NCBI GenBank assembly: GCA_025997795.1
Contig: BNVB01000001.1
Span: 1-64,000 of the forward strand
Direction: 5' to 3'
Origin: Spirochaetia bacterium
GTDB taxonomy: Bacteria > Spirochaetota > Spirochaetia > Treponematales > Breznakiellaceae
DNA length: 64,000 bases
Part shown: in pieces, positions 16,969 to 25,427 of the stretch
Numbering within the stretch: the first letter of the stretch is position 1
How the letters are laid out: each line of letters starts with the position of its first letter
Translations under genes and position numbers: made by a program
The notes under the pieces: generated by a model
Seen by the model: only the letters and a program-made list of their open reading frames with translations
What the model was told of the DNA's origin: nothing
The model's database searches: none

Positions 16969-18597
16969 ATGTTTCTTTCTGAGTTTTTTACCGCCAAAAC
17001 CGCCGAACGGGCGGGTTTTATTGAACGGCGGGGCAAAGAAAACCCCTGCGTGACCGGCCTGGAATACGATTCCCGGAAGATTCAGCCGGGTAACCTTTAC
17101 TTTGCCCTGCCGGGGATCCATGCCGACGGCCATGCTTTTATCGCCGGGGCCATAAGCCGGGGCGCTCTGGTTATTGTCCACCAAGCGGATTTACCTTTAG
17201 ATTTGCCCGAGGGCCCGGTGTATATCCGGGTAAGGGATTCCCGTTTTGCCATGGCTCCCCTGGCGGCGGCCTTTTACGGCTTTCCCGCAGAAAAGCTTGT
17301 TTTGGCGGGGGTTACCGGTACCGAAGGAAAAAGCACCACGGTGTATCTTATCTGGCAGCTCTTACGCCTAACGGGAAAAAAGGCGGGTTTTATCTCCACT
17401 GTTCAGTACAGTAACGGTGGGGAAGCGGAGTGGAATGCCGAACACCAAACCACGCCGGAAGCAGTCACCATACAAAAACGTTTGGCCGAAATGGCGGCCA
17501 ACGGAGCGGAATATGCCGTTATCGAAGCAAGTTCCCATGGCCTTTCTCCCCGGACCAACCGGCTGGGAGAAATTTTTTTTGATGCGGCGGTACTTACCAA
17601 TGTAACCCACGAACACCTGGAATTCCACGGAACCTGGGAACAGTACCGAGACGATAAGGCAAATCTGTTCCGTTCCCTGGACAAGCGGGTGGATCAGCTG
17701 CCGGAGCTGGAAAATGCCGCCGGGAACGAGACCCGCCTTCGGGCAAACCCCTTTGGGGTAATCAACGGCGATGACAAAAGCGCCCCCTATTTTACCGCCG
17801 CGACAAAACAGCCAACGCAGAGCTTTAGCACCGCCCTAAACGGCGGCAGCCCGGACGGCAAAACAGAACAGCGCGGTAAAACGCCGGCGCTGCGGCTCCG
17901 TTCCATCGAAAGCGGCGCCGGGGGCAGCCGTTATGAGTTATACAGCGCCGGGGGCAAGATCTTTACCGTGGAAGATAAACTTCCCGGCGCCTTTAATGCG
18001 GGAAATGTTATGGCCGCTCTTTTAACTACAGCGGGCCTACTGGGTGTTCAGGTAGAAGATCTTATCCCCCTGGTTCCTTCCCTTAGACCTGTCCGTGGAC
18101 GGATGACGGCGGTAAACCGGGGGCAAAACTTTGAAGTGCTGGTGGACTATGCCCATACCCCTTCGTCCTTTGAAACAATTTTTCCACCCCTCCGTTCCCG
18201 GTTAAACAAAAGCGGCGGACGGGTGATCAGCCTTTTTGGTTCCGCCGGAGAGCGGGACACAAAAAAGCGCTCTGAACAGGGAGCCATTGCCGCATTGTAT
18301 TCTGATGTGGTAATCCTTACCGACGAAGATCCCCGGGGCGAAGATTCCATGGTCATACTGGAAGAAATCGCCGCCGGAGTGCCGGACAGCTTCTGCCGGG
18401 AAAAAAACCTCTTCCTTATTCCCAGCCGGCCGGCAGCTATACGAAAAGCTTTTTCCCTGGCCCGGCGGGGAGACCTGGTGCTGCTTTTGGGCAAGGGCCA
18501 TGAAAATTCAATCATCTATAAGGATCATACGATGAAGTACGATGAAATTGCCGAAGCGGAAAAAGCGCTGGAAGAAATCAATTTTTCTCTTAGCTAA
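16969..18597 (+). CDS. murE: UDP-N-acetylmuramoyl-tripeptide synthetase MurE
   Basis: A 542-residue cytoplasmic Mur ligase adding the third amino acid of the peptidoglycan stem. The ATP loop GVTGTEGKSTT is at about 111-121, followed by the central-domain HQTTPEA and C-terminal LVDYAHTP. The C-terminal substrate motif reads DEDPRGED near 452, not the DNPR that marks meso-diaminopimelate enzymes. Treponemes use ornithine at this position, so ornithine or another diamino acid is a reasonable guess. A low-complexity insert lies around residues 240-305. TAAAAT ends 7 nt before the ATG and no ribosome binding site is seen. Confidence 0.92.
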   Translation: MFLSEFFTAKTAERAGFIERRGKENPCVTGLEYDSRKIQPGNLYFALPGIHADGHAFIAGAISRGALVIVHQADLPLDLPEGPVYIRVRDSRFAMAPLAAAFYGFPAEKLVLAGVTGTEGKSTTVYLIWQLLRLTGKKAGFISTVQYSNGGEAEWNAEHQTTPEAVTIQKRLAEMAANGAEYAVIEASSHGLSPRTNRLGEIFFDAAVLTNVTHEHLEFHGTWEQYRDDKANLFRSLDKRVDQLPELENAAGNETRLRANPFGVINGDDKSAPYFTAATKQPTQSFSTALNGGSPDGKTEQRGKTPALRLRSIESGAGGSRYELYSAGGKIFTVEDKLPGAFNAGNVMAALLTTAGLLGVQVEDLIPLVPSLRPVRGRMTAVNRGQNFEVLVDYAHTPSSFETIFPPLRSRLNKSGGRVISLFGSAGERDTKKRSEQGAIAALYSDVVILTDEDPRGEDSMVILEEIAAGVPDSFCREKNLFLIPSRPAAIRKAFSLARRGDLVLLLGKGHENSIIYKDHTMKYDEIAEAEKALEEINFSLS

Positions 18598-19619
18598 AAC
18601 CGTGTTTTTCGCAGTTCCGCAAAACCGGTGATGTTCCAGAATGCTATTGGATTACCATCGTCCAGGATCATCCTGCCGGAAAAGGTTCCGCAGATTTGGC
18701 GGCACATAGTGGAATGGAAAAAGATCCGCCGGTGGTCCACCCGTTCCTGGCTGGGAGTAAAGGTCATTTCCAGCCGTTTATCGCTGCTGGTAAATTTCCA
18801 TTCTTCCATCCAGCCCCCGGCGGGAACAAAAAAGGTAACCTGTTCAAGTTTATGTACCACCCCGTCCAGGAAAAAGGCATTTTCCGAACCGGCGCTTTCA
18901 TCGGATAAACCGCGGCTTACACTAAAACCCACCAGGCGGCCGTTGGCCATACCGCAGGCGGATGCCCAGTACCGTATGTCCCGGCGGGGGCGCACTTCCC
19001 GTTTCCAGTCGTAGATGCCCCAGGCATTGTCTTTGGTAAAGTAAATTTCCGCCGTTCCAAACTGCATTACTCCTTCGGTGATATACCAGGGGGAGCAGCA
19101 GGAATACCGGAAGGCAAACTTTTCCCGCCGCCAGGGAGAAACCGTAACAATAGACTGGGCATCCGGAACGGCTTGGCTTAATACCACCTCTCCCCGCAGA
19201 TACCGGTGGTGGCCAAAACGGGGATAATCGACCTTGATGATCCGGGCGCCGCTTTTCATCAATATAAAGTCCAGGGATGATTGTTTTTCCCGTATTTTAA
19301 CGGAGCCCTCTTTGGGACTTCGGGGCAGTTCAAAACGGCCAAAGGAAAAAAAACTGTCAAGATTTTGGGTAGACCGCCGGTGGTCCTTTATGGAAACGAT
19401 CGACACCCCCACGTGGCCCAAAAGACCGCTGTCCATCACTTCAAAAACAATCAGGTGGGTGGCGGAAAAAATAATGTACCGGTCCACTTCGGAAATTCTG
19501 GTACGGAGGGGGCCTCCCAAAAGCGGCGGGTTGTAGTTAAAAAGAGGTTTTCTGGACCAGCCAAAATTAACGGGACGGCCAAATTCGTCCATCACCGGAC
19601 AGCTTTCGGTAAACTCCAC
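18594..19619 (-). CDS. DUF2804 family protein
   Basis: A 341-residue protein matching the DUF2804 family, which has no established function. Visible conserved features are the early PVMDEFGRPVNFGWSRKP, WRREKFAFRYSCCSPWYITEG, FTKDNAWGIYDWKRE and ASACGMANGRLVGFSVSRG. There is no signal peptide or membrane segment. The start is taken as GTG 19619, two codons after the stop of the upstream FecR-like gene; an ATG nine codons later is also possible and neither has a clear ribosome binding site. Its 3' end overlaps the convergent murE stop by four bases. Confidence 0.75.
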   Translation of the reverse strand: MEFTESCPVMDEFGRPVNFGWSRKPLFNYNPPLLGGPLRTRISEVDRYIIFSATHLIVFEVMDSGLLGHVGVSIVSIKDHRRSTQNLDSFFSFGRFELPRSPKEGSVKIREKQSSLDFILMKSGARIIKVDYPRFGHHRYLRGEVVLSQAVPDAQSIVTVSPWRREKFAFRYSCCSPWYITEGVMQFGTAEIYFTKDNAWGIYDWKREVRPRRDIRYWASACGMANGRLVGFSVSRGLSDESAGSENAFFLDGVVHKLEQVTFFVPAGGWMEEWKFTSSDKRLEMTFTPSQERVDHRRIFFHSTMCRQICGTFSGRMILDDGNPIAFWNITGFAELRKTRF

Positions 19620-19622
19620 TAG

Positions 19623-20636
19623 TTATTCAGTTTGTGCCTGGCTTGGATTGTAAAGAGCGCCGCCAAACAGGAACACCGCTCCCATTCCCAGGGCTCCATA
19701 ACCACCATAGAAAAGCCGGTCCCGTATATCCGGTCCAGCATCTCCAAAGTGACCGTATCCCTGCATGGCAGCCCCTGCGCCGATCATAAGCAGGCCCGTA
19801 ATAATGTAACCGTTTTTGATCTTACCGGTATTGCCCGGCATAACTGCACTTTGACGCTGCTGATAAGCGGCCATGGCCGTTCGTGCCGATTCCAGTTCCT
19901 CCCGGGCCGCTACCGGTTCCAGTCCCTGCCGGGCCGGTTCTACCGCGGGCATGGGCAGCGGGGCGGTGCTAAAGGAATTTGCCCGCCAGTAAACCAGGGT
20001 CTGTACTTCCATGGCTTTACGTTCCACAAACACAAAAGGTGTCTGGTAATCTATGGTAAGGCTTTCATTGGCCCTAAGAGGAAGTTTTGCCGATTCCGAA
20101 GGAAGGGACCGGGGGGTCACTTCTCCCTGACCCCTAAAACAGTGAATGGTCAAGGCGGGCTGGGTGGATTGGGTTACACCGGGTTTTGCTGTATACTCCA
20201 ATACTGTGTCACAATCCCGAAGCACCACAACCGAATTGCCGGAGCGAACCGTTATGGAAGAATCCGTGGAACCAAGAACCACCCGTATTTGTCCATAAAG
20301 CAGTTCCAGAGAAAGGGATCCCGGTTCAATGTTTTCCACTTTAAGTGATGTATTTGTTCCCAGCCGCAGTACCGAGTAATTTGTCCTAGCCGCAGGGGCA
20401 GCAGGGCTTATCTGAAATTCAGCCTTGCCGGTTTCGGTCTGGATAGTATCCTGGGACACCAGTACCAATTGCGGGAGGGCTGCTTTCTGATAAACGGTTC
20501 TGTTTCCGCCCCGGGTAAATACCAGGTCTCCTTCGGTACGGTAAAGCTGCCATCCCGAATACGATTGGGCTCCCGCTTGAACGGAGAAAAAAACGAGGAT
20601 TCCGGCAAGGCCGTATTTACACATTTGTTTTACCAT
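19623..20636 (-). CDS. Exported FecR-domain protein
   Basis: A 337-residue protein with a cleavable signal peptide (LAGILVFFSVQAGAQS). The central part (about 30-200) resembles the FecR domain: GDLVFTRGG, a middle segment LRLGTNTSLKVENIEPGSLSLELLYGQIRV and SITVRSGNSVVVLRD. A C-terminal hydrophobic stretch (YIITGLLMIGAGAAMQGYG...YGALGMGAVFLFGGALY) suggests one or two membrane segments. The same domain occurs in the operon at 30668-32761. The ligand is unknown; classical FecR proteins relay surface signals to sigma factors, but none is found here. The ATG has AGAAGG upstream. Confidence 0.65.
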   Translation of the reverse strand: MVKQMCKYGLAGILVFFSVQAGAQSYSGWQLYRTEGDLVFTRGGNRTVYQKAALPQLVLVSQDTIQTETGKAEFQISPAAPAARTNYSVLRLGTNTSLKVENIEPGSLSLELLYGQIRVVLGSTDSSITVRSGNSVVVLRDCDTVLEYTAKPGVTQSTQPALTIHCFRGQGEVTPRSLPSESAKLPLRANESLTIDYQTPFVFVERKAMEVQTLVYWRANSFSTAPLPMPAVEPARQGLEPVAAREELESARTAMAAYQQRQSAVMPGNTGKIKNGYIITGLLMIGAGAAMQGYGHFGDAGPDIRDRLFYGGYGALGMGAVFLFGGALYNPSQAQTE

Positions 20637-20695
20637 GATAAACCTTCTTTCATATCTCTTTTGATCTTACTATGCTATGGAAAAAGGGGCAACCG

Positions 20696-22210
20696 GTGAA
20701 TTACGCGGGAATGAAGGTAACGATTATGGGACTGGGACTGAATGGAGGCGGACTGGAATCGGCCCGGTACCTGGCCCTGCACGGCGCCGAATGTACCGTA
20801 ACAGACATGAAGGACGAAGCGGCCCTGGGGGTTTCCATCGAAAAACTGGAAAGTATAGCGGAAGCGCATACGCCCTTCCGCTATGTATTGGGCCGCCACG
20901 AAATGGAGGACTTTAGCAGGGCCGACATGGTGATCAAAAACCCCGGGGTCCGGCCCGATTCCCCCTACCTGGCCGCCGCCCGGTCCATTGAAACGGATAT
21001 ATCCCTCTTTTTGGCGGCCAACCCCGCCCGGCTTACCGCCGTTACCGGTTCCAAGGGAAAGTCCAGCACTGCCAGCGCCCTTCATTGGGTCCTGGCAAAA
21101 GCCCGGGAAACCGCTTCAAGTTATGGCGGCATATCCAACAGCGCTTTGCTGCCCGGCAAGGCCCGGCTGGGAGGAAACATCACTGTTTCGCCGCTGTCGT
21201 TCCTGGATGAATTAAGCGCCGGTGATGATGTGGTGCTGGAACTTTCCAGCTGGCAGCTGGGGGATCTTAAGGGCCGTTCCGGTGAAATCCTCCTTAAACC
21301 CCGGGCCGCGGTGCTTACCGCCATCATGGCGGATCACCAGGACCGGTACGGCAGCATGGAGGCTTATGTAAACGATAAACGGATCATCTACCAGGGCCAG
21401 GATAAAAGCTGTGTTACCGTCGCCTCCGCCGATGATGATTGGGGCCGGAGTTTCCTTACGGAAAGCCCCGGCCGTCCCCTCCCCTATTCCGGCCATGCAA
21501 GTCTCGGCGGCAAGATTGCCGGCGGCGATCTTGCCGATGGCGATCTTGCCGATGGCGGCTGGATCGACGCAGCCGCAAACACCGGCATGATCCGGCTGGC
21601 CGCTTCCGGCGCACAGGAAGCGGTTCCCGCCGGCCTTTTGGTGCCGGGCCGGCACCAAAAGAAAAACCTGTTGGCGGCGGCCCTGGCCCTGGCGGACCTG
21701 GGGCTTCCTGTTCCCTTTATCCGGGAACATCTGGGAACCTTCCCCGGCATTGAACACCGGCTGGAATTTTTCCACGAAAAAAACGGCATCCGTTTTTACA
21801 ACGATACGGCGGCCACCATTCCCGAAGCCGCCGCTGCCGCAGTAGAAGCCCTAACAGAAAACAAAAGCCCGCTGGTGCTGGTTACCGGAGGTACCGATAA
21901 AAACCTCGACTTTAGCCCGCTGGTCCAGGCGGCGGCAAAAGCGGCGGCCATCATACTCCTTGCCGGAACGGGAAGCGATAAACTGGCGTCCCTGTTTACC
22001 GCCGCGGGCATTTCCTTCCAGGGGCCCTTTGACAATCTTGATACGGCGGTAGAAACCGCCTTAGAGGAGGCGAAACGGCTTAAAGGCGGCGCTCCGGAAG
22101 GCCGTTTAACGGCGGCTCTTTCGCCGGGCTGTGCCAGCTTTGGTATGTTCAAAAATGAATTTGACCGGGGACGGCGGTGGAAAGATACGGTATTGAGGAC
22201 AGCGCTATAA
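20696..22210 (+). CDS. murD: UDP-N-acetylmuramoylalanine-D-glutamate ligase MurD
   Basis: A Mur ligase of about 504 residues that adds D-glutamate to UDP-MurNAc-L-Ala. The start GTG 20696 is chosen because AAAGGGG lies 6 nt upstream; an ATG 24 bp earlier and one 18 bp later are also in frame. It shows an N-terminal GLGLNGGGLESARYL, the ATP loop VTGSKGKSSTAS, FPGIEHRLE and the ATP-site YNDTAATIPEA. A repeat-encoded insert GDLADGDLADGG sits in the central domain. The gene ends 3 bp before the EpmA-like gene, so they probably form an operon. Confidence 0.92.
   Translation: MNYAGMKVTIMGLGLNGGGLESARYLALHGAECTVTDMKDEAALGVSIEKLESIAEAHTPFRYVLGRHEMEDFSRADMVIKNPGVRPDSPYLAAARSIETDISLFLAANPARLTAVTGSKGKSSTASALHWVLAKARETASSYGGISNSALLPGKARLGGNITVSPLSFLDELSAGDDVVLELSSWQLGDLKGRSGEILLKPRAAVLTAIMADHQDRYGSMEAYVNDKRIIYQGQDKSCVTVASADDDWGRSFLTESPGRPLPYSGHASLGGKIAGGDLADGDLADGGWIDAAANTGMIRLAASGAQEAVPAGLLVPGRHQKKNLLAAALALADLGLPVPFIREHLGTFPGIEHRLEFFHEKNGIRFYNDTAATIPEAAAAAVEALTENKSPLVLVTGGTDKNLDFSPLVQAAAKAAAIILLAGTGSDKLASLFTAAGISFQGPFDNLDTAVETALEEAKRLKGGAPEGRLTAALSPGCASFGMFKNEFDRGRRWKDTVLRTAL
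21524..21553 (+). repeat. 15-bp tandem repeat in murD, same DNA motif as in the EpmA-like gene
   Basis: GGCGATCTTGCCGAT occurs twice (21524-21538, 21539-21553), with a decayed copy just before. It encodes GDLAD repeats. Nearly the same DNA repeat occurs at 22619-22666 in another reading frame. Confidence 0.85.
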
Positions 22211-22213
22211 ACC

Positions 22214-23368
22214 ATGGACACCGAACTGCTGCGGGAACGCGCTTTTATCATACAGAAAGTCCGCGCCTTCTTTGACCAGCGGTTTTATCTGGAAACAGAC
22301 ACGCCCCTTATGGCCCCGGACTTAATCCCCGAAACATGCCTTGAGGTATTTGAAACATCCTGGATTCCACCCCGGGGAAGCCGTCAACGGGAAGAAAAAT
22401 ACTGGCTTGTTCCCTCGCCGGAAATCTGGATGAAACAACTTATCGCCCGGCACCGGGTAAATATGTACCAGATATGCAAGTGTTTCCGCAACACCGAATC
22501 CCAGGGACATCTACACAATCCGGAATTTACCATGCTGGAATACTATACCATGGATGCGGATTACCTGGATTCCCTTACCCTGACAGAAAACCTTTTTACC
22601 TGCCTGTTGGCGCATGCGGCGATCTTGCCGACGGCGATCGTGCCGACGGCGGCGACCGTGCCGACGGCGCTCCAGCCGCCTTTTCTCCGGATCACCATGG
22701 AAGAAGCATTCCAGCGCTGGGCGGGTTTTTCCCTGGCCGAAACCGCCGCAGCAGGTCCTGCCGCCATGGAAGCGGAAGCCCGGCGGCTCGGCCTGGACCC
22801 CCGGTTGTCCTCTAAAGAGGAACCCTGGCTGTCCTCTAAAGAGGAACCCTGGCTGTCCTCTAAAGAGGAACCCTGGCTGTCCTCTAAAGAGGAATCCCGG
22901 CTGTCCTCTGACACAGCGACCCTCTATGATCTTATTTTTATTCATGTGGTAGAACCTTCGCTGCCCAAAGACAAGCCGGTGGCTATTATCGATTATCCCG
23001 CTTTTGTTCCCTGCCTGGCCCGCAAAAAAACTATGGTTTTGCAAACCCAAGGCAATGCACCAGCGGCTCAAAACCCCGAATGTTTTGAACGCTGGGAACT
23101 TTATGTAAACGGTATAGAACTGGCAAACTGTTATTCGGAAGAAACAAACCCCGAAGAAATCCGCCGTTATTTTGAAGCGGAAGCAGCGGAAAAGAAACAA
23201 AACGCCCTGGTACAACACCGCATAAACCAGGACTACTGGAAGTTTTTTCTTCCCGATTTTGCCGGCAGGGCTTTTCCCCGCTGTTCCGGGGTTGCCATGG
23301 GGCTGGACAGGCTTATTATGGCCATTACCGGAAAAAAAGCTATTACCGGAGTACTACCCTTCGCATAA
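22214..23368 (+). CDS. epmA: EF-P lysine lysyltransferase-like protein (EpmA/GenX/PoxA family)
   Basis: A class II lysyl-tRNA-synthetase-like catalytic domain without the anticodon-binding domain. Motif 2 region is YQICKCFRNTESQGHLHNPEFTMLEYY and motif 3 is SGVAMGLDRLIMAI. Such proteins attach beta-lysine to translation factor EF-P; the EF-P gene is not in the window. At 384 residues it is about 60 longer than E. coli EpmA. The excess is explained by two repeat blocks: ILPTAIVPTAATVPTA (about 136-151) and four copies of an eight-residue unit containing SSKEEPWL (about 198-229). The reading frame and catalytic motifs are intact. It follows murD by 3 bp. Confidence 0.85.
   Translation: MDTELLRERAFIIQKVRAFFDQRFYLETDTPLMAPDLIPETCLEVFETSWIPPRGSRQREEKYWLVPSPEIWMKQLIARHRVNMYQICKCFRNTESQGHLHNPEFTMLEYYTMDADYLDSLTLTENLFTCLLAHAAILPTAIVPTAATVPTALQPPFLRITMEEAFQRWAGFSLAETAAAGPAAMEAEARRLGLDPRLSSKEEPWLSSKEEPWLSSKEEPWLSSKEESRLSSDTATLYDLIFIHVVEPSLPKDKPVAIIDYPAFVPCLARKKTMVLQTQGNAPAAQNPECFERWELYVNGIELANCYSEETNPEEIRRYFEAEAAEKKQNALVQHRINQDYWKFFLPDFAGRAFPRCSGVAMGLDRLIMAITGKKAITGVLPFA
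22619..22666 (+). repeat. 15-bp repeat block in epmA
   Basis: Three units of the type GCGATCTTGCCGACG (22619-22633, 22634-22648, 22652-22666), encoding ILPTA/IVPTA/TVPTA. The DNA motif matches the murD repeat but is read in a different frame. Confidence 0.85.
22805..22900 (+). repeat. Four 24-bp tandem repeats with palindromic core in epmA
   Basis: Units at 22805-22828, 22829-22852, 22853-22876 and 22877-22900, followed by a partial fifth. Each contains the palindrome TCCTCTAAAGAGGA. The units are almost identical, pointing to recent expansion, and the length keeps the frame. Confidence 0.95.
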
Positions 23369-23445
23369 GAAAAAAATGACTCTGCAAACAAAAAAATGCC
23401 ATTTTTCTGGAAAATCTTGTTTAATAGGTGTATATTATATTCATA

Positions 23446-23787
23446 ATGCCAAGAGACTCCAGATATACCGCCAAAGGGCGGGTATACATTGCAGAAGTTC
23501 CCAACACAGAGGCGCTGCTCAAAAATTTGAGCGCCAGCGGGCTTTGCATCGAAAGCCAGGATTTTATGGAAGTGGTTCCAAAAACCCGCTATTCGGTAGA
23601 CATCATCCCCGAAAAATCGTCAAAAATTGACAAATTCAAGTTAGAAATAGAATCCCGCTGGGTACGGACCCAAAAGCAGCGTTCCGAATCGGGATTTGTG
23701 ATTGTTGTTCCCCCCGGTTCGGAAAAAAAACAGGTCCTGGAACAGTACCTGGCATATCTTTCCGCCAATCCGGAACCGGACGCTTGA
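23446..23787 (+). CDS. Small hypothetical protein, possibly PilZ-like
   Basis: A 113-residue soluble protein beginning MPRDSRYTAKGRVYIAEVPNTEALLKNLSASG when the ATG at 23446 is used. The alternating strands and the closing helix (KKQVLEQYLAYLSANP), and the neighbourhood of STAS and PilZ genes, suggest a small PilZ-type domain, but the RxxxR and D/NxSxxG motifs of c-di-GMP binders are not clear. Function unknown. The promoter of the next gene overlaps its stop codon. Confidence 0.55.
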   Translation: MPRDSRYTAKGRVYIAEVPNTEALLKNLSASGLCIESQDFMEVVPKTRYSVDIIPEKSSKIDKFKLEIESRWVRTQKQRSESGFVIVVPPGSEKKQVLEQYLAYLSANPEPDA

Positions 23788-23812
23788 CAAACAAATAGAA
23801 TTTTAGTATGGT
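23784..23812 (+). promoter_or_regulatory. Promoter of the STAS-domain gene
   Basis: TTGACA (23784-23789), 17-nt spacer, TATGGT (23807-23812), 11 nt before the ATG at 23824. The -35 box overlaps the TGA stop of the preceding gene. Confidence 0.65.
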
Positions 23813-23823
23813 GGTAGAGCATT

Positions 23824-24162
23824 ATGGAACTCAAGATACGGAAAAACGAAGAAACCTATATCATTGATGTTTTGGGAGAGATGGATCTTTACAACTCCTA
23901 TAAGCTCAAAGAACTGCTCATGAAGATGATCGAAAAAAAGATTGAACGTTTCATCATCAACATGGAAGATGTGGAGTACATAGATTCATCTGGTATTGGC
24001 GCGCTTATCTATATAACCTCTACCATTAAAAAAATAAACCTTAAGCTGGCCATTATTAATGTTCATGGTTCGGTTAAAAAGGTAATAGAATTGACAAAAC
24101 TGTCCGGGTTTTTTCCCATATTTCTCAACATGGAAGAAGCTGTCAAAGCCATAAATGCTTAA
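23824..24162 (+). CDS. Anti-sigma factor antagonist (STAS domain, SpoIIAA-like)
   Basis: A 112-residue single STAS domain. The phosphorylatable serine region reads VEYIDSSGIGALIYI (about 52-66), the signature of SpoIIAA/RsbV proteins that release anti-sigma factors when unphosphorylated. Length is exactly that of the family. No kinase, phosphatase or sigma factor is adjacent, so its partner must be elsewhere. It is AT-richer than its neighbours and has its own promoter. The divergent layout with the following PilZ gene makes co-regulation unlikely. Confidence 0.88.
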   Translation: MELKIRKNEETYIIDVLGEMDLYNSYKLKELLMKMIEKKIERFIINMEDVEYIDSSGIGALIYITSTIKKINLKLAIINVHGSVKKVIELTKLSGFFPIFLNMEEAVKAINA

Positions 24163-24186
24163 AAATTAAAAACTAACTAAAGTTGC

Positions 24187-25419
24187 TTAAACCTGCCCCG
24201 TAACAAAACTTGCATCAGTATTGGTAAAAGGTTTGCCGTAGAGATATTCAAAGAGAAAACGCATATCCTCCGGAGCCATGTCGAGGAAGCGGCAGCCAAA
24301 GTAACCCATAGAATTATCCTTGTAACGCCGCACTATCCGGGCAGTGGCCCGGATATTCCGTTTGGGGGCGGCAAGCCGTACCGCCAGTTCGCTGTCGGGT
24401 AGCAGGGCGCTGGAAAGGCCCGAATGGGGATAGGCAAAGAGCAGCCCCGAGGCGCTGACATCCATAATCTTTCCCTCAAAGGGTTCATTTTTTATCCGCC
24501 CGGTGTTAAAGTAGCCGTTTACCTTGAGCGAGTACGCCAGGACCTTGGCAAACTGATAGAGGGTATCGATCACGTTGTAATCAAAGGGGAGTTTTCCTTC
24601 TTTGTTGATCCATAGGTGGATATAACCGATCACATATTCCTGAAACAGTATGGGTGTCCAGGCGTCGGAAAAGAAACCGGCATCAAATTTTTGTTTGATA
24701 AACCGGTTTACCGCTTCGTCGATATACTGGGGATCAACCCCGGTGCTTTCCAGATAACGGCGGAACATTTCTTCGGTAATAAGCCGTTTTTTGGGGTAGG
24801 GATCGCTCTGGGGAAAATTCGCCAGCGTTGAGGGAATATAGAGGGTCTTGCCGGTTTCCGCCACTATCCGTTCTTCGGTGGCAGCGGGCTTTACTTCTTT
24901 AAAGATCACCATCTTGTAGCCAGAGGCATACCCCTGAATCCAGACGGACATTTGATCGATAAGCCCCTGCAGGTTTTTGGGATCGGTGGTGTTCATCCAT
25001 TCGCCGATTTCCCCGCTTTCATATTCCTGAACTTTGGGATAATGAAGGGAAAACCGGTCCCCCTGGAAGGTAAACTGAACTTTCATATCCTGGGGAGTGC
25101 TGACCCGGGAATAGGCCCGGTCAAGGTTTTTGTAAAGATACTCCGGAGCGGGGGCAACAAGGTGATTATCTTTAAAGGTACTGACTTCTATGGAAAAAAT
25201 AATCACCTGGCTTTTATAGTCAAACATCAAATCCAGTTTTTTCCGGGCCTTGAGTCCCACAATGGGCCGGTCAACCCTAAAAAACACCTCGCTCTTGGCG
25301 GGTTTTTCCAGATGAAGCACATACTCTGTTCTGTCGTTAAGGTACATCACCGGTATCTGATCGTCATGGAGAACCTTGAGGAGAAAATCCTTTTCGATGC
25401 GCTTAATCGGCGTTGCCAT
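24187..25419 (-). CDS. PilZ-domain protein (probable c-di-GMP receptor) with spirochaete-type N-terminal region
   Basis: A 410-residue protein. Residues 1-130 look like a YcgR-like N-terminal beta domain (PVMYLNDRTEYVLHL...KLDLMFDYKSQVIIFSIEV). The C-terminal part (about 315-400) has PilZ features: the loop DVSASGLLF and RIVRRYKDNSMGYFGCRF. The upstream basic RxxxR motif is not clearly visible, so nucleotide binding is likely but not certain. PilZ proteins link c-di-GMP to motility or envelope functions. The ATG is 9 bp after the exported gene 25428-26030, so the two form an operon. Confidence 0.75.
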   Translation of the reverse strand: MATPIKRIEKDFLLKVLHDDQIPVMYLNDRTEYVLHLEKPAKSEVFFRVDRPIVGLKARKKLDLMFDYKSQVIIFSIEVSTFKDNHLVAPAPEYLYKNLDRAYSRVSTPQDMKVQFTFQGDRFSLHYPKVQEYESGEIGEWMNTTDPKNLQGLIDQMSVWIQGYASGYKMVIFKEVKPAATEERIVAETGKTLYIPSTLANFPQSDPYPKKRLITEEMFRRYLESTGVDPQYIDEAVNRFIKQKFDAGFFSDAWTPILFQEYVIGYIHLWINKEGKLPFDYNVIDTLYQFAKVLAYSLKVNGYFNTGRIKNEPFEGKIMDVSASGLLFAYPHSGLSSALLPDSELAVRLAAPKRNIRATARIVRRYKDNSMGYFGCRFLDMAPEDMRFLFEYLYGKPFTNTDASFVTGQV

Positions 25420-25427
25420 GGTGTTTC

